From Pseudomonas bubulae (lineage in GTDB: Bacteria; Pseudomonadota; Gammaproteobacteria; Pseudomonadales; Pseudomonadaceae), in NCBI RefSeq assembly GCF_900618535.1, contig NZ_UYJA01000002.1, positions 682,001 through 746,000 of the forward strand: DNA of 64,000 bases. Direction: 5' to 3'. A program made the position numbers and the translations under genes. The notes beneath the pieces were generated by a model. That model did not search any database. It saw nothing but the letters and a program-made list of their open reading frames with translations, and had not been told where the DNA came from. Below, piece by piece: positions 45,687 through 53,273 of the stretch. Position 1 is the first letter of the stretch. Each line of letters opens with the position of its first letter.

Positions 45687-46685
45687 ATGAAGATTCTGGT
45701 CACCGGCGCAAGCGGCTTCATTGGCGGACGCTTTGCGCGTTTTGCCCTGGAGCAGGGCTTTGACGTACGGGTCAGCGGGCGTCGGGCCGAAGGTGTCGAA
45801 CACCTAGTACGACGCGGCGCTGAATTTATCCCGGGTGATTTGACCGATGGCCTGCTGGTGCGCGACTTGTGCGTGGATGTCGATGCGGTGGTGCATTGTG
45901 CGGGGCATGTGGGTGCCTGGGGGCGCTACCAGGACTTCCACCGCGACAACGTGCTGGTGACTGAAAACGTAGTTGAAGCCTGTCTGAAACAGCGGGTGCG
46001 GCGTCTGGTGCATTTGTCATCGGCAGCGTTGTACTTCGATGGTCGCAACCACACCGACCTGACCGAAGAACAGTTGCCCAAGCGCTTCAGGCACCCTTTT
46101 GCCGCCACTAAAAACCTGGCGGAGCAGAAGGTGTTCGGTGCCCAGGAGTTTGGCCTTGAAGTGATTGCCCTGCGCCCGCGTTTTGTGACGGGGGCAGGGG
46201 ACATGAGCCTCTTCCCGCGATTGATCAAACAGCAGCGCAAAGGTCGTCTGGCCATTGTTGGCAACGGTTTGAACAAGGTCGATTTCACCAGTATGCAAAA
46301 CCTCAACGAAGCGCTGATGAGCAGCCTGTTGAGCAGTGCAGCGGCGTTGGGCAGGTGCTACAACATCAGTAATGGCACGCCGATACCGTATTGGGATGTG
46401 GTCAATTATGTGATGCGCCAGATGAACGTGCCGCAAGTGACCCGTTATCGTGGTTACGCCACGGCCTACAGCCGTGGCGCGCTTAACGAAGCTGCCTGCA
46501 AGTTATGGCCGGGGCAGCCCGAACCGTCACTCTCGCGTTTGGGGGTGCAGATCATGGATAAAGACTTTACCCTCGACATCAGCCGCGCCCGGCACTACCT
46601 CGACTACGATCCCAAGGTGAGTCTGTGGTCCGCGCTTGATGAATTCTGTGGTTGGTGGAAAGCTCAGGAATCCCCTTACCGCTAA
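45687..46685 (+). CDS. NAD-dependent epimerase/dehydratase family protein with Phe in place of catalytic Tyr
   Basis: A 332-residue extended SDR. The NAD site is VTGASGFIGG (residues 5-14); HCAGHVGAWG and HLSSAALYFDG follow. Where relatives have Y-x-x-x-K, this protein reads HPF138-A-A-T-K142-N-L-A-E-Q, so the Tyr is Phe while the Lys is kept. It resembles 3-beta-hydroxysteroid dehydrogenase/isomerase-like members. Substrate unknown. ATG 45687 follows TTTGGAG. It lies 38 bp after argP and 29 bp before the next gene, all on the plus strand. Confidence 0.85.
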   Translation: MKILVTGASGFIGGRFARFALEQGFDVRVSGRRAEGVEHLVRRGAEFIPGDLTDGLLVRDLCVDVDAVVHCAGHVGAWGRYQDFHRDNVLVTENVVEACLKQRVRRLVHLSSAALYFDGRNHTDLTEEQLPKRFRHPFAATKNLAEQKVFGAQEFGLEVIALRPRFVTGAGDMSLFPRLIKQQRKGRLAIVGNGLNKVDFTSMQNLNEALMSSLLSSAAALGRCYNISNGTPIPYWDVVNYVMRQMNVPQVTRYRGYATAYSRGALNEAACKLWPGQPEPSLSRLGVQIMDKDFTLDISRARHYLDYDPKVSLWSALDEFCGWWKAQESPYR

Positions 46686-46714
46686 CCGCTTGCCGCCATT
46701 TTTAAAGGTTTACG

Positions 46715-47536
46715 ATGCGTAACGATGCCCGCGACGACTTTGACAATGTGCCGACCCTTCGCGCCGATACCGATGACCATGACGAACCGGCGTCCAGCTT
46801 TGGTGCCCGTGAGCGCACTACGGTGTATTCGCGCAATACCCCGGTGATCAAGGTCAAGGGTCCGAGTACCGGGCCTTTGTGGGCCATGATCTGCGCCTTG
46901 CTGGTGGCCGTTGGCGGGCTGGGCTGGTGGAGCTTCCAGCAGATTTCGCTGATGGAGCAGCAGTTGGTGGCCACCCAGGAGAGCTTTGCCCGTATCAGCG
47001 AAGAGGCAGCCGGGCGCCTGCAGGCCATATCCGGCAAGGTGGTTGCCAGTGAATCGACAATCAACAATGGCAGCGAAGCCTTGAAGTTGCAGATCAAGCA
47101 GCTAGAAGAACAGCTGCTTGAGCAGAGCAAGCGTCAGCAAGGGCTGGTGGCGGGGCAGCAGGGGGATCTGGATCAGCGCTTTGAGCAAATCAATGCCGCG
47201 ATGTTGATGCAAGTGACTGCCCAGAAAGAAAGCCAGGCCAGGCTCGAAGCCGATATCAAGAGTCTGGGTACTGAACTGGCCACGCTCAAGACAGGTGTCG
47301 CTCAACAGGCCACGGATGTGGCGGCCTTGAAGAAACAGGGCAACCCGGGCGCGGCGGTGGAGCGCCTGGAGCAGGATATGATCGTGCTCAAAAGCGAACT
47401 TGAGAACCGCCCCGCACCAGCTCAAGGTGCCAATGCTGCCGAGTTCGATGTGTTCCGTGCCCAGATGACGCGCAACATCAACACCCTGCAAAGCCAGATG
47501 CAGAACCTGCAGAAGCAGATCAGCGCTCGACCTTGA
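46715..47536 (+). CDS. membrane-anchored coiled-coil protein of unknown function
   Basis: A 273-residue protein: an acidic N-terminal cytoplasmic tail (residues 1-50, many Asp), one membrane helix (about 54-72, LWAMICALLVAVGGLGWWSF) and a long periplasmic coiled coil (75-270, Gln/Glu/Leu-rich with heptads such as LKLQIKQLEEQLLEQSKRQQ). No enzyme motif. The layout resembles proteins that bridge envelope complexes, but no function can be assigned. It is the third gene of the argP-epimerase run. Confidence 0.8.
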   Translation: MRNDARDDFDNVPTLRADTDDHDEPASSFGARERTTVYSRNTPVIKVKGPSTGPLWAMICALLVAVGGLGWWSFQQISLMEQQLVATQESFARISEEAAGRLQAISGKVVASESTINNGSEALKLQIKQLEEQLLEQSKRQQGLVAGQQGDLDQRFEQINAAMLMQVTAQKESQARLEADIKSLGTELATLKTGVAQQATDVAALKKQGNPGAAVERLEQDMIVLKSELENRPAPAQGANAAEFDVFRAQMTRNINTLQSQMQNLQKQISARP

Positions 47537-47554
47537 GCCTGTGCTGAGGGTTTG

Positions 47555-47590
47555 CCCCTCACCCCGGCCCTCTCCCGCAGGGAGAGGGGG
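47555..47590. repeat. single CCCTCTCCC / GGGAGAGGG hairpin repeat
   Basis: CCCCTCACCCCGGCCCTCTC followed by its short complementary arm, a half-copy of the family at 28622-28763, 20 bp after the coiled-coil gene. It may act as a terminator. Confidence 0.75.
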
Positions 47591-47795
47591 CTGATGTGTG
47601 GCGTCAGTCATACCTGCATGTGCCTGTCGGCGGATTTCCGCTTATTGCAACGCTGAATATCAGCGGATTCCCGCCTACCCATCTCCCGCAAGCCATGTAA
47701 ACCGTGGTCTCAAGCGTTGGCACAAGTTCTGCTATAGCCCAGCAAGCTCGCGTTTTGACGCGCTATAAAAAAACAATGAAAGAAGGATCCATTCA

Positions 47796-49118
47796 ATGGA
47801 TAACTCCAGCACCCTGCCTGCCGGGGCCGTGTCTGCGGCGCCTAAAGAAAAGACCACCTCCAGCCGTATCAAATCGATTTTCAGCGGTTCCGTCGGCAAT
47901 ATGGTCGAGTGGTACGACTGGTACGTTTACGCCGCGTTTTCGCTGTACTTCGCCAAGGCCTTCTTCCCCAAGGGCGACACCACCGCACAACTGCTCAACA
48001 CCGCCGCGATCTTCGCCGTGGGCTTTTTGATGCGCCCGATCGGCGGCTGGCTAATGGGCCTGTACGCGGATCGCAAAGGCCGCAAGGCCGCGCTGATGGC
48101 TTCGGTCCTGTTGATGTGCTTCGGTTCGCTGGTAATTGCCCTGTCGCCGGGTTACGAAACCATCGGCGTGTGGGCGCCTGTCCTGCTGGTCTTCGCCCGC
48201 TTGCTGCAGGGCCTGTCGGTGGGTGGCGAATACGGCACCTCGGCCACTTACCTGAGTGAAATGGCGACCAAGGAACGTCGCGGTTTCTTCTCGAGCTTCC
48301 AGTATGTAACCCTGATCTCGGGGCAGCTTATCGCTTTGGGCGTGCTGATCGTGCTGCAACAGACCCTCACCGAAGAGCAACTGTACAGCTGGGGCTGGCG
48401 CGTACCGTTCGTGATCGGCGCCCTGTGTGCCGTGGTCGCGCTGTATCTGCGTCGAGGCATGGAAGAAACCGAGTCGTTCAAAAAAACCAGGGTCAAGCCT
48501 AAAGAAAGCGCCATGCGCACCCTGCTGCGCCACCCCAAAGAGCTGATGACCGTAGTTGGCCTGACCATGGGCGGCACGCTGGCGTTCTACACCTACACCA
48601 CCTATATGCAGAAGTACCTGGTGAACACGGTGGGCATGAGCATCTCGGATTCCACCACCATCTCGGCCGCCACGCTGTTTCTGTTCATGTGCATTCAGCC
48701 GCTGGTGGGCGCGCTTTCCGACAAGATCGGCCGTCGTCCGATCCTGATCGCCTTCGGTGTACTGGGTACCCTGTTTACCGTACCGATCCTGACCACTCTG
48801 CACACCATTACCACCTGGTGGGGTGCGTTCTTCCTGATCATGGCCGCGCTGATTATTGTCAGTGGCTACACCTCGATCAACGCCGTGGTGAAAGCGGAAC
48901 TGTTTCCCACGGAAATTCGCGCACTGGGTGTTGGTTTGCCTTACGCACTGACCGTGTCGATCTTCGGCGGTACAGCTGAATATATCGCTCTGTGGTTCAA
49001 GAGTGCAGGTATGGAAACCGGTTACTACTGGTACGTGACAGCTTGTATTGCCTGCTCGCTGGCGGTGTACGCCACCATGAAAGACACCCGCAAGCACTCG
49101 CGCATCGAGACTGACTGA
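47796..49118 (+). CDS. MFS transporter, alpha-ketoglutarate permease-like
   Basis: A 440-residue metabolite:H+ symporter of the MHS family with 12 membrane helices. Signature motifs: SGSVGNMVEWYDWYVYAAFSLYFAKAFFP at residues 30-58, GLYADRKGRKAALM in loop 2-3, and VGGEYGTSATYLSEMATKERRGFFSSFQ. These are typical of KgtP/dicarboxylate carriers; the exact substrate (2-oxoglutarate or another carboxylate) is inferred. GAAGGATCCATTCA precedes the ATG. Monocistronic, followed by a REP palindrome. Confidence 0.88.
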   Translation: MDNSSTLPAGAVSAAPKEKTTSSRIKSIFSGSVGNMVEWYDWYVYAAFSLYFAKAFFPKGDTTAQLLNTAAIFAVGFLMRPIGGWLMGLYADRKGRKAALMASVLLMCFGSLVIALSPGYETIGVWAPVLLVFARLLQGLSVGGEYGTSATYLSEMATKERRGFFSSFQYVTLISGQLIALGVLIVLQQTLTEEQLYSWGWRVPFVIGALCAVVALYLRRGMEETESFKKTRVKPKESAMRTLLRHPKELMTVVGLTMGGTLAFYTYTTYMQKYLVNTVGMSISDSTTISAATLFLFMCIQPLVGALSDKIGRRPILIAFGVLGTLFTVPILTTLHTITTWWGAFFLIMAALIIVSGYTSINAVVKAELFPTEIRALGVGLPYALTVSIFGGTAEYIALWFKSAGMETGYYWYVTACIACSLAVYATMKDTRKHSRIETD

Positions 49119-49134
49119 TCGCGCAGTAACACTC

Positions 49135-49185
49135 GTGGGAGCGAGCCTGCTCGCGAATAAACTTCGCGAGCAGGCTCGCTCCCAC
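49135..49185. repeat. REP-type hairpin (GCGAGCCTGC core)
   Basis: GTGGGAGCGAGCCTGCTCGCGA and its complement with an 8-base loop form a single long hairpin between the converging MFS and DUF347 genes. Confidence 0.88.
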
Positions 49186-49200
49186 CATACCGGTTTACGG

Positions 49201-49956
49201 TCAGGACAGCTCAGCCACCCCAGGCTGGGTTTGTTTGTTTTTCAGATACGCCGCCCCGGCGATCATGGCCACCAATATCCCCGCCAATACCAGCGAAGAG
49301 CCGATGGTGCCGAAGTCCAGCCCACCCTTGTCCAGGGGTTTGGTCAGAAAGTCGCCCAGGGTTGCGCCAAACGGGCGTGTCAGCACGAATGCGATCCAGA
49401 ACAGCAGCACCGACGAAATTTTGCTGAAGTAACGTGCCAGTACCACGACCCCGATGGTCGCCCCGATAAACAGTGCGCCGCCAGCAAAGCCCAGCCCCGA
49501 ATCATCCGCCAGGTAGTCACCCAAGGCGGTTCCCAGGGTGTTGGAGAACAGAATCGCCATCCAGTAGAACATCTCGCCACGCCGGCTCTGCACCTGGCTG
49601 ACATTGAGTGACTCGCCGCTCCATTTCCATAACGCGAATATCGCGATCAGCATCGACACCAGAATCAGCGAGCCAGTGGCATAGCCCAGGCCCAGCGTGC
49701 GATCCATAAAGTCCGACAGGGTGGTGCCGGCCGTGCTGGTGGACAGAATAACCAGCCAATACAGCACGGGGTTGTAGGTTTTGGAGAACAGCTGAGTCAA
49801 TAAGGTCAGCACGAACACGCTGATCAGGATCATCGAGCTGATGGCATAGCCCACATTGAGAGTCATCGACAGCAAGTCGCCGGCGGTTTCGCCCAAGGTT
49901 GTGGCGCAAATTTTCATCACCCAAAACGCCAGGGTGATCTGAGGAAGTTTGTTCAT
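49201..49956 (-). CDS. DUF347-repeat membrane protein (COG4705)
   Basis: A 251-residue inner-membrane protein with about eight helices, made of four copies of one unit. The repeated polar motif is (T/S)-x-x-G-x-x-x-x-D: ATTLGETAGDLL, AGTTLSDFMDRT, LGTALGDYLADD and FGATLGDFLTKP, each followed by a G-(Y/F/L)-A-x-(G/S) helix start. The even placement suggests a pseudo-fourfold transporter or channel. Function of the family is unknown to me. It is divergent from the 13-residue repeat protein across a 379-bp control region. Confidence 0.82.
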   Translation of the reverse strand: MNKLPQITLAFWVMKICATTLGETAGDLLSMTLNVGYAISSMILISVFVLTLLTQLFSKTYNPVLYWLVILSTSTAGTTLSDFMDRTLGLGYATGSLILVSMLIAIFALWKWSGESLNVSQVQSRRGEMFYWMAILFSNTLGTALGDYLADDSGLGFAGGALFIGATIGVVVLARYFSKISSVLLFWIAFVLTRPFGATLGDFLTKPLDKGGLDFGTIGSSLVLAGILVAMIAGAAYLKNKQTQPGVAELS

Positions 49957-50335
49957 TCGGTCAAAGCTCCAGTTTTCGAGGGGTGCAAAGCCGTTTTGAT
50001 ATCGGCTTTTTTGCCGGCTGAAGACTGGTGCTCGCGCAGCAAAAAATGGGTAATGGACTGATGAAAGCCTGTCTGTGAGTGCGATTTATTTGAATTAATA
50101 GTCAGTTAATTCTGTTAGCCCACTATCAATCTCAGCAACACCTCTATGGCCGGCAGAACATGTGTGCCGCCCCACAGGGAGCCGGACAGCGTCAGAAGCC
50201 TGGCTTTGCGTCGGCGTACACATCGAATTAATCGATTCTTTAGCGCTATTTTTTGCGCTTTTTAATCGAATTAATCGGCGTAGTCTTAAACCCATACCCA
50301 CTGAACACCCCAAACACGAAACAAGGAGCTTTATC
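49957..50335. other. 379-bp divergent control region between DUF347 gene and repeat-protein gene
   Basis: An AT-rich region in which the pair of 13-bp direct repeats is the only strong feature. Translation of both strands shows only an out-of-frame extension of the small gene. No tRNA or other gene is seen. Confidence 0.6.
50222..50277 (+). promoter_or_regulatory. pair of 13-bp direct repeats, operator-like
   Basis: ATCGAATTAATCG occurs at 50222-50234 and again at 50265-50277, 43 bp (about four helix turns) apart. Between them GATTCTTTAGCGC and GCGCTTTTTAATC form an imperfect dyad. The second copy ends 58 bp before the repeat-protein ATG. Confidence 0.65.
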
Positions 50336-50632
50336 ATGAAAACCAAACTTATCCTCGCTGCTGCTTTTTCTGCCCTGGCCTTCAACGCTTTTGCCGCCGA
50401 TGGTTTCGATAAAACCCATTCGTCGAGCTTTGCTGAAGATGGCTACAGCCGTACAGGTTCTGCTGCAGTTGCTGCTGACGGTTATGACCGCACAGGTTCG
50501 GCTACGTTTGCAGAGGACGGCTACGACAAAACCGGCTCGGCCACCTTTGCAGAAGACGGTTTCAGCCGTACCAAATCGGACACCTTCGCTGCTGATGGCT
50601 ACGATCGCACTCACGGCGCCCACTTCAGCTAA
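50336..50632 (+). CDS. secreted 13-residue tandem-repeat protein, function unknown
   Basis: A 98-residue protein with a clean signal peptide (MKTKLILAAAFSALAFNAFA-A). The whole mature part is six tandem copies of about 13 residues with the pattern D-G-(Y/F)-(D/S)-(R/K)-T-x-S-x-x-(F/V)-A-(E/A): DGFDKTHSSSFAE, DGYSRTGSAAVAA, DGYDRTGSATFAE, DGYDKTGSATFAE, DGFSRTKSDTFAA, DGYDRTHGAHFS. No Cys. The first and last copies contain His. A strong ACAAGGAGC site precedes the ATG. A terminator follows. The regular Asp-Gly-aromatic spacing could bind metal or a surface ligand; this is inference only. Confidence 0.85.
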   Translation: MKTKLILAAAFSALAFNAFAADGFDKTHSSSFAEDGYSRTGSAAVAADGYDRTGSATFAEDGYDKTGSATFAEDGFSRTKSDTFAADGYDRTHGAHFS

Positions 50633-50651
50633 CACCTGAATCAGGCACTCC

Positions 50652-50682
50652 AGCCCGGCCTTGGCCGGGCTTAGTCGTTTTT
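50652..50682 (+). terminator. terminator of the repeat-protein gene
   Basis: AGCCCGGCC / GGCCGGGCT with a TT loop followed by TAGTCGTTTTT, 20 bp after the stop. Confidence 0.82.
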
Positions 50683-50820
50683 GGGGGTAAGACAGTGGAG
50701 ATCCAATCCTTAGCAGCCTCGTTCCTACGGCAGTTGCTACAAAACCTCGCAAGCTTTTGTAATCCCGGCAAATGCCTTGCACTATAGGCCCTCTATCTCA
50801 GCCGTTTGCGGACACTTCCC

Positions 50821-51441
50821 ATGCATGACGATATCCATTTCTATGAACCTTCCCAGGGCCACGGCCTGCCCCATGATCCGTTCAATGCCATAGTCGGCCC
50901 GCGACCTATCGGCTGGATTTCGTCACAGGATGCCCAGGGCCGTCTGAACCTTGCGCCTTACAGTTTTTTCAACGCGTTCAACTACATCCCGCCGATCATC
51001 GGGTTTTGCAGTGTGGGCCGCAAAGACAGTCTCAATAACATTGAACAAACCGGCGAGTTTGTCTGGAACCTCGCCACCCGGCCGCTGGCCGAAGCCATGA
51101 ACCAGAGCTGTGCCATGGTTGGGCCCGAGGTCAATGAGTTCGAGCTGGCCGGGCTGAGCACCGTACCGTCACGGGTGATCAGCGTGCCACGGGTGGCCGA
51201 GACGCCGGTGTCGTTCGAATGCAAGGTCACCCAGATCATTCAGTTGCAACGGGCAGACAAGGAACTGGTGCCGAGCTGGCTGATTCTGGGGGAGGTGGTG
51301 GCGGTGCATATTGCCAGGCACCTGCTCAAGGACGGGATTTACGATACCGCGGCCGCCGAACCGATCCTGCGTGGTGGCGGCCCGGCGGACTACTTCCAGC
51401 TGGGCCCTGAAGCACTGTTCAAAATGCATCGCCCACGCTGA
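50821..51441 (+). CDS. flavin reductase-like domain protein
   Basis: A 206-residue FMN-binding split-barrel protein. HDPFNAIVGPRPIGWISSQDAQGRLNLAPYSFFNAFNYIPPIIGFCS is characteristic of the flavin reductase-like family (COG1853), in which such proteins reduce or bind FMN. Partner enzyme unknown. ATG 50821 is chosen; a TTG five codons upstream is possible. Its stop (TGA 51439-51441) directly abuts the stop of the convergent gene, with no base between. Confidence 0.87.
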   Translation: MHDDIHFYEPSQGHGLPHDPFNAIVGPRPIGWISSQDAQGRLNLAPYSFFNAFNYIPPIIGFCSVGRKDSLNNIEQTGEFVWNLATRPLAEAMNQSCAMVGPEVNEFELAGLSTVPSRVISVPRVAETPVSFECKVTQIIQLQRADKELVPSWLILGEVVAVHIARHLLKDGIYDTAAAEPILRGGGPADYFQLGPEALFKMHRPR

Positions 51442-51675
51442 TTACCAAACCAGTTCGGCGTCATCAGTGACGCCTTGCAGGGCTTCAAGTTGCTCGGCCG
51501 CGGCGGCATCGGCGGCGGTCGCAGTCTTGAAGGTGTGCTCGGTGAGAATTTTGTGAAAGCGCGGCGCTCCACCTTCGTACAAGGCTTTGACCGCAATCGC
51601 TGCGTGATAAACGCCGGGCTCAACCGGAACTACAGCTGATACCGCTTCAAACTGTGCAAATTCTTTACGCGCCAT
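51442..51675 (-). CDS. small conserved-looking hypothetical protein (77 aa)
   Basis: A 77-residue soluble protein with no signal or membrane segment. It starts MARKEFAQFEAVSAVVPVEPGVYHAAIAVKAL and continues with FHKILTEHTF and an Ala-rich helix (TATAADAAAAEQLEAL). A GGGAGTTGAAGC ribosome site precedes the ATG, and coding bias is good, so I take it as real. No family recognised. It converges with the flavin reductase gene and lies 34 bp downstream of the ABM-domain gene on the same strand. Confidence 0.7.
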   Translation of the reverse strand: MARKEFAQFEAVSAVVPVEPGVYHAAIAVKALYEGGAPRFHKILTEHTFKTATAADAAAAEQLEALQGVTDDAELVW

Positions 51676-51709
51676 GCTTCAACTCCCGGCCTATGGAAAA
51701 ACCGGCATT

Positions 51710-52024
51710 CTACCTGTTCAGCCCGCCCACATCGCTGAAGGTCTGAAAATCGAGACTGTCCACCACTTGCTGGTGCACCAGCGCGCCGTATATTTCCATG
51801 AGCGATGAATTGAAATACGCGAGCATCGAGGGTTCATCCTGCCAATAGCCCGCCACCTGCCACAGCTGCGGGTCGTTATCACAATGCTGCAAGGCAAAGT
51901 GCAGGCAGCCGGGGGTCTGGAGCGTCGGTTCGATCAACTGGCTCAGGCAAGCCTCGACCCGGGCCGAACACCCTGCGCGGGCGCGAACCAGTGTCAAATG
52001 ACTGACGGCATTAAGCTGGGGCAT
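51710..52024 (-). CDS. antibiotic biosynthesis monooxygenase (ABM) domain protein
   Basis: A 104-residue ferredoxin-fold protein of the ABM/YgiN type: VSHLTLVRARAGCSARVEACLSQLIEPTLQTPGCLHFALQH, then WQVAGYWQDEPSMLAYFNS. Relatives oxidise quinols or polyketides without cofactor, or are structural variants. ATG 52024 follows TGGAGG; an upstream in-frame start at 52066 is not preceded by a site. It may be cotranscribed with the 77-residue gene. Confidence 0.82.
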   Translation of the reverse strand: MPQLNAVSHLTLVRARAGCSARVEACLSQLIEPTLQTPGCLHFALQHCDNDPQLWQVAGYWQDEPSMLAYFNSSLMEIYGALVHQQVVDSLDFQTFSDVGGLNR

Positions 52025-52343
52025 GCAGGCCTCCACAAAGCAAAGTGGTGTTGGGGGGAGGTTCAAAGCTTAGGGGCCGGCCCCTGTACGCCGTTAGTCG
52101 ATTCCTGCCCCAGGCTTGCACGATTCTGCAAAAGCGCACCGAACCGCTGCCTCATGGCATGATCGGGCAAAGGGCCAGTTCATCAGGGTTTCGAGCAAGG
52201 TCAAGCGTCTGCAACGGCTTGGGCAGGCCTGTGCCTTCAGGCAATGACAGGATCAGGCAAGACAACGACAGAAATCAGCTACCCCTTGGCCTTGCACAAA
52301 CTTAAGCTGTGCCTGCCCTGTTGCTTTGATGAGGATGCAACCC
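52025..52343. other. divergent gap between ABM gene and AraC gene
   Basis: It contains a perfect 12-bp GC palindrome, GGGGCCGGCCCC, at 52073-52084 within 50 bp of the ABM start, and otherwise no clear feature or gene. Confidence 0.5.
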
Positions 52344-53273
52344 ATGTCACTGCTGGAACCGCCGCGACCCGCGCTCGAGCCCGCGCTTGAAAAACAGCGC
52401 GTGGAACTGGCTGACCTGATTTTTCGCCATGCCCCGCAAGACGGTTCGTTCACCACCGGTGTCGACGCGCTGTTTGTGTCGCGCCACAGTCATCCCAGCG
52501 ATTTCGCTCCCAGCCTGCCAAAACCCGCGCTGTGCATCATGGCCCAGGGGCGCAAGGAGGTGCGTCTGGCGGACGAGTACTTTGCCTACGACCCGCTCAA
52601 TTATCTGGTGGTGTCCGTGTCGATGCCGATCAGTGGCCGGGTGCTGGAAATCTCCCCCGAACACCCGGTACTGGCCTTGCGTCTGGATATCGATCCGGTG
52701 GAAATCACCACGTTGATCAGCGATGCCGGCCCCCTGGGCGTGCCGTCGCGACCCACCGGGCGCGGGCTGTATGTTGAGCCTATAGACCAGCCAATGCTCG
52801 ACGCAGTCTTGCGTCTGACACGTCTGCTCGACACACCCAAAGACATTGCCATGCTGGCGCCATTGATTCGCCGTGAGATTCTGTATCGGTTGTTGCGCAG
52901 CCCCCAGGGCTATCGCTTGTATGAAATCGCCAGCCAGAACAGCCAGAACCATCGCGTCAGCCGAGCTATTTCCTGGCTTAACGGCAACTTTGAGCAGCCG
53001 CTTCGTATCGACAGCCTGGCGCGCGAAGCCAATCTCAGCGTGTCGACCTTGCACCACAGGTTCAAGGCCATGACCGCCATGAGCCCGTTGCAGTACCAAA
53101 AGCAGCTGCGTCTCAACGAAGCCCGGCGACTGATGCTCAGCGAGGGGCTCGATGCCTCGGCGGCGGGTTACCGTGTGGGTTACGAAAGCCCGTCGCAGTT
53201 CAGCCGCGAGTACAGCCGCCAGTTTGGCGCGCCCCCGGTTCGAGACCTGGCGCGCCTGCGCATGAGCCTATAG
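52344..53273 (+). CDS. AraC family transcriptional regulator
   Basis: A 309-residue regulator with an AraC N-terminal ligand domain (residues 20-190, FVSRHSHPSDFAPSLPKPALCIMAQGRKEVRLADE) and a two-HTH C-terminal domain (ISWLNGNFEQPLRIDSLAREANLSVSTLHHRFKAMTAMSPLQYQKQLRLNEARRLML, then AGYRVGYESPSQFSREYSRQFG). ATG 52344 follows AGGA at eight bases; further in-frame starts lie at 52329 and 52335. The target is unknown. Its stop overlaps that of the convergent decarboxylase gene on the palindrome CTATAG. Confidence 0.88.
   Translation: MSLLEPPRPALEPALEKQRVELADLIFRHAPQDGSFTTGVDALFVSRHSHPSDFAPSLPKPALCIMAQGRKEVRLADEYFAYDPLNYLVVSVSMPISGRVLEISPEHPVLALRLDIDPVEITTLISDAGPLGVPSRPTGRGLYVEPIDQPMLDAVLRLTRLLDTPKDIAMLAPLIRREILYRLLRSPQGYRLYEIASQNSQNHRVSRAISWLNGNFEQPLRIDSLAREANLSVSTLHHRFKAMTAMSPLQYQKQLRLNEARRLMLSEGLDASAAGYRVGYESPSQFSREYSRQFGAPPVRDLARLRMSL

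Noticed and set aside
51390..51623. 77-codon frame overlapping the small hypothetical gene on the same strand
   Set aside because: It is out of frame with the gene that has a proper ribosome site, and it runs into the flavin reductase gene.
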